DNA from: Emydura subglobosa
Lineage: Eukaryota; Chordata; Testudines; Chelidae
DNA: 64,000 nucleotides
Direction: 5' to 3'
Assembly: GCA_007922225.1 (NCBI GenBank)
Contig: ML679941.1
Location: 58,367,849 to 58,431,848 of the forward strand
This document shows, one piece after another, positions 34,471 to 46,892 of this stretch. The notes under the pieces are model-generated. The model was not told where the DNA came from, searched no databases, and worked only from the letters and a program-made list of their open reading frames with translations. Within the stretch, counting starts at the first letter, position 1. Each line of letters opens with the position of its first letter. The position numbers and the translations under genes were made by a program.

Positions 34471-37400
34471 GCAGTATTAATAACATATTCATGACAGAAT
34501 AAGTCAAAATACATTAATCACAAGAGTATCCTGCAGATATTCAGAGTTGTTTCCGGAGATCACACTGTCACCAAAATCTGCTTGCAGTCTCACCTGCAGA
34601 ATAGCAAAGGTGCAAGTTAAAGAGGCCTTGAGCAGCTGTAATTTTATCATTTTTATGCTGCTCTTGGAAGGGATTACATCAAATAAAAAATATTTGATTC
34701 TGGCCACCCTTTTTTTGGAAGGCCAAAACACACTGTACTTACAACTCTCTCAAAAAGCAAACAAGCCATATGCACCACATTATGCCCACCCTGGCTCCAC
34801 TGGGATCTCAAGGGACTGTCTTCTTTGATGCATTTTATACTTTGAGAAACTTGAATGTAATTTCTACCTATTTTGGCAAAAGTATGTTGAGTACCAGATG
34901 GGGTAGTCAGACCCCTGTATTTCCTTCTGCCTCTCCATTGCTTCATATTTGCTTGATTGGAAGAAGTCTACTTTGAATTCTATGTAACACATTGTCTAAG
35001 CATATGTGATCATGTCTTTCTCTAGGGGCCGGCCCATAGAGGGTAAGAGCTTGCTACTATTGCCAGCTAATGAAGTGATTTCTTAAGTGGCAGAGGTCTG
35101 TATTTTTTATGCTGACAATCATAGTTTCTATCCACAGTGATAGCCTGTAGTGGGGTTGTTGCTTTGACATATAGATGTAGAAATGTAGCAGTTGCTATAT
35201 GAAAACAAAATCACAAAACAAAAATCCCTCTGTAGCATGATTGAAAGAGTAAGTTTTACTGCAATTCTGCAAGAGACCTGATAAAACAAAATAAAAACAA
35301 AAATAAACAAAATAAAACAAAAAAAATTTGTGTCTCTCTGGCAGAAAGTGTTGACTGCTCTATTGAAACCTAATCCTGCAATAGACTGTGTGCCTCCTGG
35401 AAGTGCTAGGAGCCCTCAACTCTCCCTGGATTTTGTTGAGAGTTCAGGGTACTCAGCACCTTACAGGAAACAGTCATTGGGACTGTGCACATATGTGTAT
35501 ATATACATATACACATACACACACAAGGGCTTTTCTACATGAGGGGTTTAAGTGAGCAAAGGAGATGCAGCACCTATAATAGCTGTTAGTGTCATATCAA
35601 TAGCACATATTTGCTCCAGTCTCTATTGATGCCAATGCACGATCTACTGATGTCTCAGCTCTGGGCATTGCAGCATCAGCAACCGGCTCTTCATTCTGGC
35701 ACTTTCCACACAATTGTTTTTAAACAGTTTTGTATGGTAGTTAACTGTGAGATGTGGCCACTGAAAGAAAGGGACTCCTTGACCTAAAGTACTTTAAAAG
35801 CTGGGAAAATTCACATGTGCACTGACAATTTAGTATTTTAAGACTGCCAGCTGTAAGACTTCTGCATTGGGAGTGTTTACAGGCTGAGGCAATCTCCCTG
35901 TTCTAGTGAGAAAAAGAGTGATTCTAAAACAGGACCCCTCCCTTCTTCAGATCCTTTGCACACCCTATCCCGTATCTATCTCCGGGTGGAGCTAAAAATC
36001 ACAAAAGCAAAGGGTGTAAGCAATAAACATCATAATCAGTTAATGAATAAACATTAAATGGGAAAAATACCTCTACACAAACATAGCTCAGGAGTTGATT
36101 TTAAGAGAGGACCTGTAGCCAGGTCCCATTACCTCTATGAACATAAAACTGTGGGTATAAAGACAAGGAATTAACACATCACCGCTGCCTCTTCTTCCTC
36201 TTGGACAGCACCAGTGGACAAATCGATCTGGGATGAAGTGGAATGGGAGGATCAGGGACACACCAACTGAAACCAGGAACTCTGGGAAATCAGGAACAAG
36301 GTAAGTCTCTAATCAGCCTTTGGCCTTCTTTTCTTGGTCCAGCAAGCTTTGTGCACATGCTGCTAGACTTACTGCTCCAAGTTTTGTACACCACCCTTTA
36401 GTTCTATGCACCCATCACTTAATCTTAGGTGCACACGACCCATAAATATTTTGCACACAGCAGTGGTATTTTTGCACCTGACCCTTGTGGTTGCACATGG
36501 CACTGCATTTTCAGACAAAACCAAATAAGGTAATGTTTGGATCAAACCATATTCCGCCTTCCAGCAGTTTATCATCAAAATGCCAACTGTCTGTTATAAC
36601 TAGTCTATTAGGCACAGAGAATTGGTTTGTTTACTCCTGATGGATATGTCCTTGGTTAAAGGCTCACTCGTTCTTTTTTTTTTTTAAAGAAGGAGGGAAT
36701 TTCAATCTTAATTCTCTTAAGGCATATAGAAGCCAATTCATACTCTAGTCATTATGATCATACTTGCCTGCTGTGCAATGGAATGCCTTTCTGAGGCCAT
36801 GGCTATTGCAACTTTAAAGTGTAATGAGTTGTTTTCACAATATCTCCTATGGTAGTAGTGTTTATGTACAGAGAGCTAAACACAGGAAAACTTTCCATTA
36901 CTAGAAACCAAAAACATTTGATGTGACAGCAAAAGCATTTGGTATAAATTAAAGAAGTGTGTAGTACAAAAGATGACAAACAGTTTATAAACTCACAGCT
37001 ATGTCATGTCCCATCACAAGACCGTATAGAATTATCTTCTTGTTCAGCCAGAGAAAGAGCATATAATACTTATGTTTCAGGAAGTGGACATTGTGAAGGC
37101 AGATTGAGAGAAAAGCAGACTCTAAAAACCATGTATAATGCTTTTACTTTACAGTGTTACTGCATGGTAAAAAGCAATTCAACAGATTATGTACAGAGCA
37201 TTTACTTCAGTTATGAAACAGCATCAAGCCTAGATAATGAGATTTTCTTTTTAATAACAGGGAAGCTTTTAGCTGTCATTGGCCAAGATGTCAAAAACTG
37301 CTTAGTTACTTTATCTCCTAATAAAATATTGATCATTTGTTACAAAAGCAGAATTGCATTTTCCCCCATTTGTCTGGGATTTGCCACTGTGATCAAGTGG

Positions 37401-37639
37401 GAAATAGCTAGTATTTGTATTAGTGTCTGTTTATGACAGATTACTGCTGTGACATTAGATCAGAATTAGAATTCAACTGATCTTGGTAAGTTGGAGAATT
37501 GATCTAAAAATCAATAAAATGAAATTCACTACAAATAAGTACAGAGCACTGGACTCAGGAAGGAACAAAATGTCAAATTCACAAATGCAAAATGGGGAAT
37601 AACTGGCGAGGCAGCACTATTGCAGAAGAGGATCTAGGA
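34471..37639. other. no gene recognised
   Basis: More than 3 kb of mostly unclassified AT-rich DNA. It includes an alternating TATACA/CACATA microsatellite at about 35492-35525 and a T-run near 36676. One 159-codon plus-strand frame (36957-37436) is open in AT-rich sequence without any recognised domain. It is mentioned under findings rather than called a gene. Confidence 0.5.
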
Positions 37640-37888
37640 CAGTGGTCTAGAAACTTTTTTAAATTGTGCCTTCCCTTACCCCAATGTAATCTGCCCATGC
37701 ACCTCAGGAGCCGCAGTCAGGAGCCAGGGCTGCAAGGGATGAAGGATCAAGGCTGGGAGCGGAGGCCGGGGGTGAGTGGTGCTTCCTCCGCGCCTCCTCT
37801 GAGAGGGCTGACCCAGGCTTTGCCAAACACTCCCAATGTTCCTCCATGCTCCCCTCTGGGGGCGCACCCTACAGTTTGGGGACCATTG
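37640..37888. mobile_element. non-autonomous hAT (Charlie-like) element
   Basis: The ends CAGTGGTCTAGAAACTTTTT and CAGTTTGGGGACCATTG are inverted (CAnTGGTC...AAACT), as in the elements at 13378 and 31682. The flanks ATCTAGGA (37632-37639) and GTCATGGA (37889-37896) agree at five of eight bases, a possible eroded target duplication. The interior is GC-richer than the surroundings and carries no transposase. Confidence 0.7.
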
Positions 37889-37896
37889 GTCATGGA

Positions 37897-38425
37897 GTTA
37901 TAGTGAATCAGAAGCAAGGGGTAACAAGGTGAACTCTCACAGTATGACCAGGGGCTGCCCAGGGAGATCTGACAGCAGGAGAAGGGACAGAGAGCATGCT
38001 GCAAGCAGGACAGATTGCTTCTCCCTGCCACGAGGGGGTTAGCTGAGCTGAGGGGAATTTACGAGAGTCGTCAAAGAAAGATTAAGGTGTAAGACACAAC
38101 CATGGGTGTAGGCCTTCTATTGGTTTTTGTCCTTTGCTCTATGTGCTTTGTACCTTTGGGGGAATGAGAAAATAAAGTTTGTTTGGAAGACACTGTTTGA
38201 GTAGCTTTAAATCAACTGTCTAGTCACAGGTCCTTGGAAGGAAGGGCTTATCGATGCCCAGTGCAGTTGTGCCTGTTGCATTAAACACGCTGCAGCCCAG
38301 AAATCCCATCTAGGAGTGGCTAGATCACCAGGTTCTACCAAAGTGAGGTGCAGGAAGCCTGGCTGGTCACTTAAGGGGTGCACTAGAGAGGGACTAAAAA
38401 GGGTCTAAGCAGCCCTGTAACAGCG
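37897..38425 (+). mobile_element. LTR retroelement fragment with polyadenylation signal
   Basis: AATAAA at 38171-38176 is followed by GTTTGTTTGGAAGACACTG, then GGAAGGAAGGGCTTATCGATG and a long U5/leader-like segment. I recognise this word order from turtle LTR elements. No coding frame follows. The 5' part is cut by, or abuts, the hAT element at 37640. Confidence 0.55.
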
Positions 38426-40095
38426 ATAACCCTACACATTCATCTCCTTGCAAATATAACAGTGAAATTTTGTGGCTAATTGTAGGCCTGCAAAATCTCA
38501 GCGATGGTTCTTGTTCCTTCTCCTCCTGAAGTCAAAGGGAAAACTCCCATTGAATTTCAATGAGAGTAAGATTTGTCCCATAGTCCACTAACTACTTAGT
38601 AAAATTGGTGAAAATTGTTCAATGATTTTCGTGATGGGAGAAAAGACTTTTTCAGGGGCAGAAAAAGGGATGCTTTTGTGAAGTGTGTTTACTTCTTACA
38701 AGCTTTGTTTCATATTCATGCAGCACAGAGTAAAAAATACAGCTTGTGCAGCAGAAGTAAGCTAACAAGATAAGATCTCAACAGAGTTATTCAGTGGAAT
38801 GAAATAGGCAGGCATCAGATGCAGACACTCACACAAGCAATCTCAAGGGGAGAGTCAACAATTAAGTTATTTCATACATACAATATGACTGTCAGTGTGT
38901 AGAAGTGCCTGCTACTATTACTAGCAATTTGAGTAATTTTTTTCTGGCCATTCTTCACATGGTGCATCTTTTTAAGATTTAGGCATTTTCCCTTGGGCTG
39001 ACCCTATCCCTTTATTCCCTCCTTTGCACAGCACATGCACGCAGGGCTTTTGAAATTGTTTTTGCAAGATGCCATACACCTGAACCTTTTCTGCTAAAAT
39101 GGCTTTAGTGGCCATAAAAGATCATATTAAGCCATTTTTGATAGATTCACCATGCAGCTCTTATAAGACTATAGTATCCTAAGCTCCTTTGGAAGCAGAA
39201 CATTAGGCCATTCAATGACTAATGGAATGATAGTGCTTTCTTGTTGTACATACTGACGACATTCATTTCCCTGGAGACCACACACATTTCATGGTTTTAT
39301 ATTGTGTTTTAATCTACTGCTGGTTGGGAGAAAGCCATATCTCTACACTTTACCAGTAACAAACCTCAGTGCAAAAAGCCAAGATGTTATACGTGAAACA
39401 AAGGAGGCAGTTATTCCTGGTAAGCCCTCGGAAGGACAATGCTAGAGTACTGAAATTAAATGGATATTGATAAAGTGGAAAAGGATTCCAAAGTATTGCC
39501 ACAGAGATTAAATGACCTAGAAGAAGAGAAATGAATATGCACAGTCTCGAGAAGAGACAACACAGAAGGAGATAGTTATTGGGCTGCTGTCTCCATTGTT
39601 TCACTCTGGTAGAAGAAAAGGAAATGAAAAATGAGTTAATTCAGACATAAATTATTCCTACCCCACATGCTCCTGGTCTCTTTCCCACTCCCAGTGCAGG
39701 CAGCATTGCAGGGGAGGGAGAAGGCATGGCCAGAACATACAGCACCTAGGGGCCTGAACACCTCCTCAGGGCTATTACAACTGTAAGTTAGAGCAATACT
39801 GAGGAACCACTGGCTCTGAGGCTAAATCAGGTTCTAGATATTCCCAGGGTTAGAGGAGTGTCAGTGGTGTAACACAACCTTTGCCCCTCTCCTTAGGTAT
39901 TGCAGCAAGTGCAGCTTGGCTGGACCCAAGGATCTAGCCCTTTATATAATCTATGAATACATGAGAGACCCTAATAAATAGTTTCAACAGGCATCAGAGG
40001 CCAAATCCTTACTCACATGGGGCTAGATTTTCGTGGTGCAATTTTTGTGCACCTCCATCTTGAATATGTAGACCTCTTGATACATGTGTAACGGA
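38426..40095. other. no gene recognised; one palindromic remnant
   Basis: A fold-back-type remnant of the TCAATGGGA group lies near 38490-38585 (AACTCCCATTGAATTTCAAT). The remainder is unclassified AT-rich DNA. Confidence 0.5.
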
Positions 40096-40381
40096 GACCT
40101 GGTGTACACATAAAAATTAGATCGGCCTAGCTACGTTGGTCAGGACTGCAAACAATTTCACAACCTATGCACTGTAATTAGATCAACCTACCCCCCCCCC
40201 CCCCCCCCCCCAGTGTAGATGTGGCGAGGTCACCAGAAGAATTCTTCCTTCACACTAGCTACCACATCATTGGAAAACCTTCTTTCGCTGATGTAGGCAG
40301 CATCTACACTGTAGTATTACAGCAGCATAGCTGCAGCACTATAGCTGATTGGCTGCAGTGTAAACATGCCTTCAGGGTTTG
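40096..40381. mobile_element. hAT-like element with expanded poly-C tract
   Basis: The left end GACCTGGTGTACACAT and right end CAGTGTAAACATGCC are inverted, degraded GTCTACACT-type ends. The interior repeats ATTAGATCAACCTAC-like words. A C21 run at 40191-40211 has expanded inside it, directly before AGTGTAGATG. No transposase is present. Confidence 0.65.
40191..40211 (+). repeat. C21 homopolymer
   Basis: Twenty-one consecutive C residues inside a hAT-like element. Assembly or sequencing length error is likely at such a run. Confidence 0.9.
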
Positions 40382-40774
40382 CACCCGCACAGGTCAGGCA
40401 CATGCAGTATTGCAATGGGAAATGGGGAGAGGAATCAGTGGGATAGCAGTTGACCTGAAATCCATAGGGCTACAAACAGCTGTAAAACAAGCAGAATTTT
40501 GTCCTTGGAACAGATGCCCTCTTCCTAAAAGGGATCTACAACCATTTACAGAAGGAGTGTTATTAATTAATAACTATGCTGAAAACACTCTGCAGCAATG
40601 ATCAGCTTTCATGCTCCAAGAAGAAAGCAGAATGTTCCTTATCCCCCAAGTTACTTTGGGCACCATCATGCAGGGTGGAACAAAAGGCACTCAGCACTTT
40701 GCAGGACTGTGTCCTTAAATATTGGAGGGATTTAGGCATCAAAGAGAAGAAGGATAGCTGTTTCCTAACATGGG
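40382..40774. other. no gene recognised
   Basis: Unclassified sequence between a hAT-like element and a CR1 fragment. The 126-codon frame starting at 40221 begins inside the hAT element and is not a gene. Confidence 0.5.
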
Positions 40775-41030
40775 CCAAGGAGATATAGCTAGAAACAATG
40801 GAGTGAAGTTAAGTAAAGGAAAATTTAGACTGAATATCAGGAAAGTTGTTCTAACAGCAAAGATCTATGATGCTGTAGAGTAATTACCCAGTAACTAAAC
40901 ACTTGACTATTTAAAAAACAGACTGAACAAAGTTCTGGAGAACACAGTGTCCGGAGCAATCCTGTACTGGCAGGGAATAGTTTACTTTAGATAACCTCAT
41001 AAATCTATTCCATCTCTAATTTAGCATATT
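40775..41030 (+). mobile_element. CR1 LINE 3' fragment
   Basis: It includes AAATTTAGACTGAATATCAG, TTCTAACAGCAAAGATC and TCCTGTACTGGCAGGGAATA. These correspond to the last coding part and tail of an older CR1 subfamily on the plus strand. It is too short to carry reverse transcriptase motifs. Confidence 0.75.
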
Positions 41031-41261
41031 CTGTTAACCACTGCTTTTTGTGTACCATATTCTTCACAGAGTTGAGCTAATAAATACAGAAGCCTTTCAG
41101 TTCTCTTTGCTAAGTCTATTTTATTTATGCCTAGTTTCCACTTTAATTCTTTTTGCTGCCATGCCTTTGAATCCAGTGATTGGATGTGGACATTTAGAAT
41201 GATCCCATTTCTGAGTAACTGTAAAATTTAATTAAAAGCTGCGTGTTCAGTATTTGCTTAG

Positions 41262-41350
41262 ATAATGATTGTAATGATACTGACCTCCTTTGTAAAGTAC
41301 TTTCAGATCCATGGGCGAAAAGGTGCAATAATTGCTAGATATATTATTAT
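41262..41350 (+). mobile_element. MIR/CORE-SINE 3' fragment
   Basis: The words AATGATACTGACCTCCTTTG and TAAAGTACTTTCAGATCC, then a tail with ATTATTATTG, are the conserved end of MIR-type SINEs. Confidence 0.8.
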
Positions 41351-43604
41351 TGACAATGGGATAGGCTGCTATTGCCTATAGTCAGTTAATCAAATGTTAA
41401 TATGCTTGCCACTTCACACAAGATAAAATGTACCTTTATAGGGTAGCCCAACTACTATCCTGCATCTCCCAGGACAATGGTTATGCACACCCTTGTTCAG
41501 ATTTCTGTTCGATATTGTTCAGATAGCAAGTGTGAAAAATTGGAACACTTTTTTTTTTTTAGGGGAGGGTGAGGGAGAATATAGTTGCCTATACAAGACA
41601 AAGCCCCTAATATTGGGGTGTCTGGTCATCCTAAATCACCACCCACAGTGTAAGCACATCAGCAGTTCAATGCCATTATTCTTAACTATTTTACAAGAAA
41701 GGTTAGACCAATTCCTTATTATCCAATTCTATTTTCCACTCATCATCAGTATCCCTTTGTTGGAAAAGGCTTAAATATCTCCCCAAGTAGAATTTTCATC
41801 ACTGGGGAAAACAGCAAAATGACAAAATATTATCAGAGCTAAAGAAATTACTGCAGCATCCATATCTTCTTCTGTCTCCCCCTTTTGCCATTGTCCTTTA
41901 TTTTAAGCCTGTACTGATTTTTATTGTCTATCCCTCAGTGTGGTTGCTCTTCCCTTGGTTGCTCAGATGCTTACAGGAATTTAAGTAGACTTTCAGAAAT
42001 GGTTCTCTCAGTTCTGAAAGTGTCCTTTTTAAACAACTGTCAAACTGTTTCTTCAGTTTTGATTTTAAAACACCCCAAACCCTCACTGATAATGACACAC
42101 TTTTAGAAATAATTTTATCTTGATTGGACTAATGTTGAGAGAGCAACTTTTATTTTCACTTCTTACTTAAGTCCGAATTTCAGCCATGGTTTCTAGAAGG
42201 AAATTTTTAGCCCAGCCACCAAAAAACTGCTACAAATGAAAACATTCCTAACCCGTTAGTATAAAACCCAGGTCCTCACAAGTGAAAGTTGGGGACATTA
42301 ACCTCCCCCACCTGTTCTATATAGTTATTAGGATTTGTGCTTGTTTCTGACTTAGTACATGGTTTCTTTTATCTTTTTGGTATCAAAACAATAGCAAAAA
42401 AATAAAATAAAACTAACACACACACTTGAGGAAGACTAGCTTTTTTGTTCACTGCACTTCTTCATAAGAAAGAAGTACATCTCTCTAATGAGAATATTAA
42501 AATTAGAAAATTGTGCTTGTTCATGTAACTACAAGCAGCACACATACTCGACTTTTGTGATTGAAGCTAGATTTTAATCAAGCATAATTTGACACAGCCA
42601 TGCTGCGGTATTCAGTAATTAGATGTTCTTTGTTACCAGGGTAATATTACCCTTGAACAATAGCTCCTGTATATGTCAGAATAACCATGGAAGTATATGG
42701 TAATAAGATAAGAGCAGTGTATAACTGCAACAGAGTGAAAGGAAATCTAGAAGTGCATAACTAAATGAACAGGTTTGGTACAACTGAATGATGTAGTGAG
42801 AGATATAAAATTGGACGATAGAGCTTACCGTACATGACTCCATTATTTGTTTATCTCTGACATAACATCTTTTTCTTTTCTCTGTACTAATCATATTTTT
42901 CTGACCTGTTCATTTATTTCCCTATGATACATTTCTTACTACTCTTCTTAGTCACTTCAGCTCTTTTGTTGGGACCTATAAAATTTTGCAGCTTTTTATC
43001 CTTCTGTTTTTCTTCTCTTTTACTTTCGGAAGCTTCTCTCTTTTTTCTACAATACAAACACCAATCAGGACCAACAGCCTTTAGTAAAGATTGTAATATG
43101 ATGATCACACGCAACAGTTCTTTGCTTTGCCATATCCCAAGAAACCTTCCAAATGCAGAGAATGACGGTTGTGTCAAATATTTCCAAGTCCATTCACGAC
43201 ATACCAGTTATTGCCAACATGTCTTACTCACCATTTTAGAGGAAGAGGAGCACATGGGGTTTTTTTGGTGGCAAGAACTCAAGATGATTCTCTCTACTGT
43301 GCATTTAGAGATGACTGTGAGACAGTCAGTTATTTTGGTGATTCACGAAGGTGATCTGGGCCATGTCACCAGAAAAAGATGGCAAAACACAAGGAAAACA
43401 ATCTTTGAGGCAGAGCCTCAGCTGGTATAAGTTGTCATATCTCCATTGCCTTCAATATTGGTGAATCTGTCCTCATCTTTTTAATGCACATTTCTTTCAC
43501 TATGAAGCCTACCTCAACTTAGTCCAAAGAGGAGAGTCCATTGCCAAACTCAAGTCAACCAAGGAAACCAAAATAAAGGGCTAGAGTAAATCTTTAAATT
43601 ATTT
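41351..43604. other. no gene recognised
   Basis: It includes a T-run near 41550. A 168-codon plus-strand frame (42924-43430) overlaps an 87-codon minus-strand frame rich in Lys and Glu (42914-43177). Neither has a domain I recognise. The sequence GCCTCAGCTGGTATAAGTT near 43410 is a half-copy of a fold-back repeat. Confidence 0.45.
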
Positions 43605-44262
43605 ATGTTACAGTAGCACCTGTAGAGTTCCCAGTTTTTTAATCAAAACTTATTGTGCTAAATGCTGTACAAACATATAGCAAGAGACGTCCTTGCCCTG
43701 AAGAGTTCACAGTCTAAATGGAAATGTATTATCACTATTTTATAGATGGGGAACTGAGGCAGACAGATTAAGTCACTTGTTTAAGTTCATATAGGAATAG
43801 AGCTAAATGAATTTTTTTGACCAAAATTATATCCAGCAAAAACTTCAGATGAGGGCAACACCAAAACATTTCCCGAATTAATTTAGATTTTGCTGAAAGA
43901 CTTAAAATTAAAAAAACAAAGCAACCCCACCTAAATGTTTGATTTTAAATGAAATGTTTTGATTTTTTTATTCAAAATTACTTTTCATTTAGAAATTTTA
44001 ATTTTTAAATAAAATAACAAAGAAAGCTCAGAATGGAAATTGCTCAATTTGAAACATTTTGGTTTGGGTCAAAGAATGTTTAGTTCAACCCAATTGTTTT
44101 TTCCTTCACTTTTTCATTGGCTGGAAATAAAAAAAAATATTTTGCTTCAACCCAAAATGGTTTCCATCCCCACAGCTTTTTGGAATTTGCCTAACTCTAT
44201 ATAGGAAGAGCATGGCAGAGCCAGGATTTTAACTTAGATTCTTCGGACCGTTGTCTTAACTT
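43605..44262 (-). mobile_element. MIR/CORE-SINE split by a 398-bp insertion
   Basis: The left part (43605-43800) reads on the minus strand as the tail and core of a MIR. On the plus strand this shows as AGAGTTCACAGTCTAAATGG and GATGGGGAACTGAGGCAGAC. The right part (44199-44262) supplies the missing remainder (GCATGGCAGAGCCAGGATTT). Together they make one SINE interrupted at 43801-44198. Confidence 0.8.
43801..44198. mobile_element. 398-bp unclassified insertion inside a MIR, with 12-bp flanking duplication
   Basis: It is flanked by ATATAGGAATAG (43789-43800) and ATATAGGAAGAG (44199-44210), eleven of twelve identical. The body is rich in AAAATTTT and TTTTGG words (for example AACATTTTGGTTTGGGTC). 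Its ends AGCTAAATGAATTTT and AATTTGCCTAACTCT may be short imperfect inverted repeats. It encodes no protein. I recognise the texture from turtle genomes but cannot name its class. Confidence 0.75.
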
Positions 44263-44265
44263 CAG

Positions 44266-44495
44266 TTTTGTCAACACTAGAGGCGTACAACTGCAGAGCT
44301 GTAACTGTGCCTCTAATGCCATAGTCAAAAGGCTTTCTACAGAGCTGGAAGGGATTTTCTATCACTGTAGTTAATCCAACTTTGAGAGGCGGTAGCTAGG
44401 TTGACAGAATTCTTCCATTGACCTAGCAGCATCTACACTGGGGTTAATTTGATTAGTTTTCACACCCCTGAGTGATGTAGTGTAAACCTGGCCTT
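44266..44495. mobile_element. hAT-like element, degraded
   Basis: The left end TTTTGTCAACACTAGAGGCG and right end GTAGTGTAAACCTGGCCTTA are inverted, degraded GTCTACACT-type ends. The interior has TTGACCTAGCAGCATCTACA, similar to other hAT-like copies here. No transposase is present. Confidence 0.65.
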
Positions 44496-44519
44496 AGAGT
44501 CCTTGGGAAGACGCACAGG

Positions 44520-44790
44520 CTTCTAGTGGCAATGAAACAGTCAGTTTCCCAATGTCTCACTGCTTCCTGGCTCTTTTACCTCCCAGGACTGGAAGTAAAG
44601 AGAAAAGTCTCTTCCTTCTAAGAACCCACAAGCCTTAGTTAGTCCAGGTGGTAATCCTTTTCCATCGAGCTGGCTAAGGAGTTATTCTGTGGTGGGTGAG
44701 AAATTCTTCCTGTTTCTCTCTGAAGGAAATTAAATCTTTCCCTGCCTAATAGTGATAGGTGTGCATTATAGTCTCATCCCACCTTTCAGT
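44520..44790 (+). repeat. dispersed repeat R1, copy 1
   Basis: It shares ordered words with 53895-54165: CAGTCAGTTTCCCA, TTCCTGGCTCTTTTACCTCC, CTGTGGTGGG and TCTTTCCCTGCCTAATAG. The two copies run in the same orientation across about 270 bases with many substitutions. The family is not identified and no coding frame is shared. Confidence 0.6.
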
Positions 44791-45049
44791 GGAGATGAAA
44801 GTAAAAGAAAAAGTTCTGAGACAATGATCTTTAAAAATAGCTTTTGCTTTTAAAATTACTTTTCATTGTTCAAAAGAGCCAAATAGCTAAATAGGTCTGG
44901 AGCCCCTGGGTCCCAGAAGAACTATTCTGGGAAATTGACAAGAATTAACAGATTTTGTTCTTCTCTTCCCTTCTCCCTGACCCCCTCCCCATGAAGAGGA
45001 GTCATGCAAGTGAATTCCTTCTATCAGCTGAGTTTGCAGCTCAGAGCGC

Positions 45050-45450
45050 AAGCAGCGGGGGGTGGGGAATGAAAATCTGTAACAAGAAAGAACTATATCT
45101 CTATGCTGTTGGACTCTGGAGGGCGAAGTTTTCTAAGCATAAGCAAGAGAACTCCAGCTACTTAACCTGGGTTAGCCCTAAATTACATATAGAACTAACT
45201 TATTATAGAAGCTTCTATTACCTTTTCAAATGTAAGATTGCAACTTATTTGTGTTTGTATATTTACCGGCTTTAACCTGGTAAATAATGCTTATTTCCTT
45301 TTCCTAGAAATAAATCTGTAGATAGTTTATCATAGGATTGGCTAAAACTGTTCACATTGAGATCTGAAGTGCAATTGATCTGGAATAAGTGACTGATCCT
45401 TTAGGGTTGGACGCAACCTCTGATTGCTGTGATACCTTACACCTTCTGAT
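45050..45450 (+). mobile_element. retroviral-type LTR, family A copy 3 (partial)
   Basis: AACCTGGGTTAGCCCTAAA near 45166 is identical to copy 1 near 5680. AATAAA is at 45309-45314 after TTTTCCTAG, followed by ATAGGATTGGCTAAAACTG and TGCAATTGATCTGGAATAAG. The 5' portion equivalent to 5143-5640 is missing or not recognisable. Confidence 0.7.
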
Positions 45451-46892
45451 GTCTATGAGCATTTCTTGTTGTAATGTAATACCTTCTGTTGGACACCAAC
45501 GCTGGCTAGTGTAATGTCTCTCTCCTCTCTCGTGATTTACACAGTCAGAATATAACTGCTTAAATATTACCTTATAATATGGGATATAGATACTGGAAAT
45601 GAGAGTGATGCATGCAGCAACTCACAAGCATTCAATAAAGTTTAAACACTAAACACATTCTCAAAATCCTAATCCCTATTTTAATAGCACTAACATACAA
45701 GTGAGCCAGACTGATTCCCGCTACACATTTTTCAGTATTCAGTTGAGACATGGAGACCATGACATGAGCAGGTTAGTTCACAATCTTTTAAGGAGAGACA
45801 CTGCCTGCTCAGTCAGTAACTGACAATATGAGACACTCCAACAAAGGTCAGTTAATGGCAAATTTACCATCTTCTCAAGTGGCTCACAAAAGAGACAAGA
45901 CAGCTAGGAGGATCTCTTTTGGCCAAAACAAAGATTTTGTATACTCCTTGTCTTGGCCTAGAAGTCTCAATATGAGTTAAATTAGAAGTATTTTGCATGA
46001 AGCTCACATTCTCAGATTTGGTTGTGGCTGCACTTTTTAGGTCAGACATGTTGAATGGTTTGTATTTAGGACATAAAACGGGCTGTGAAAGGAAGATATA
46101 AGTGACTTACTCAAAGTGACAAATAGAGAATTGCCTTCCAGTTATGATTTTTTCGACATGTAGGATGCTTCAAAAAAGTCACTAGGGAGATAGATTAAAC
46201 TTGATGCTATCCATTACTCATCCACTGGTGGACATATTTTTTTCCATTGCTGCCTTTTAAGTCTTTAACAGGATCTTGGACACCTGCAGCATACGTAAGC
46301 AGCACTAGCAGTTGGGCACTATAGCCCAAAAAAGACTCCAGAGACATTATGCTGAAGATATCTATACACAAACACTATCCCTGCATATAGAAGATCTTTG
46401 AGATAATTTTATCTTTCCTGCTACATTCAGGGACCAAAGCCTTGTGGCTGAATATAGCCTTCCTGAATCATCCTTTGAAAGAATTGCTTATAAAGAATTG
46501 ATAGAATCCATTTTGCAAAGAGGTCAAAGTATTTGCAGTCCTTGTCCTTAAACAGTCCAATTAATTCATGCTTTCCCAACTTGTAGATCATTAGAATTTT
46601 GCTTCAGCATCTCTCTCTCCTTTTTACAGTTTAAAGTAACTATGAGGGAAGATGATCTTTAAAGTATTCTAATAGGCTACTGAGAAATACCCTCCATTGG
46701 TTTATAAATGTATTTTCTGTTGATTCACAACCATTAAAAGGGATGGAATGGGAAGGGAAATCACAGCATAATTAAAAAAATCGGTTAAGACAATTAACTT
46801 TAAAACATTCATTTTTATATGGGGCATTTATACAGTTGTACATATTGAATTTCTTTTCATGTGTGAGAGAACTAGATTCCAGCTGAGATTTA
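45451..46892. other. no gene recognised
   Basis: About 1.4 kb of unclassified AT-rich DNA, with no recognised repeats or gene signals. Confidence 0.5.

Noticed and set aside
42914..43430. 168-codon plus-strand frame and overlapping 87-codon Lys/Glu-rich minus-strand frame
   Set aside because: No recognised domain on either strand, and one is the shadow of the other. There is no splice or promoter support, though a decayed retrocopy cannot be excluded.
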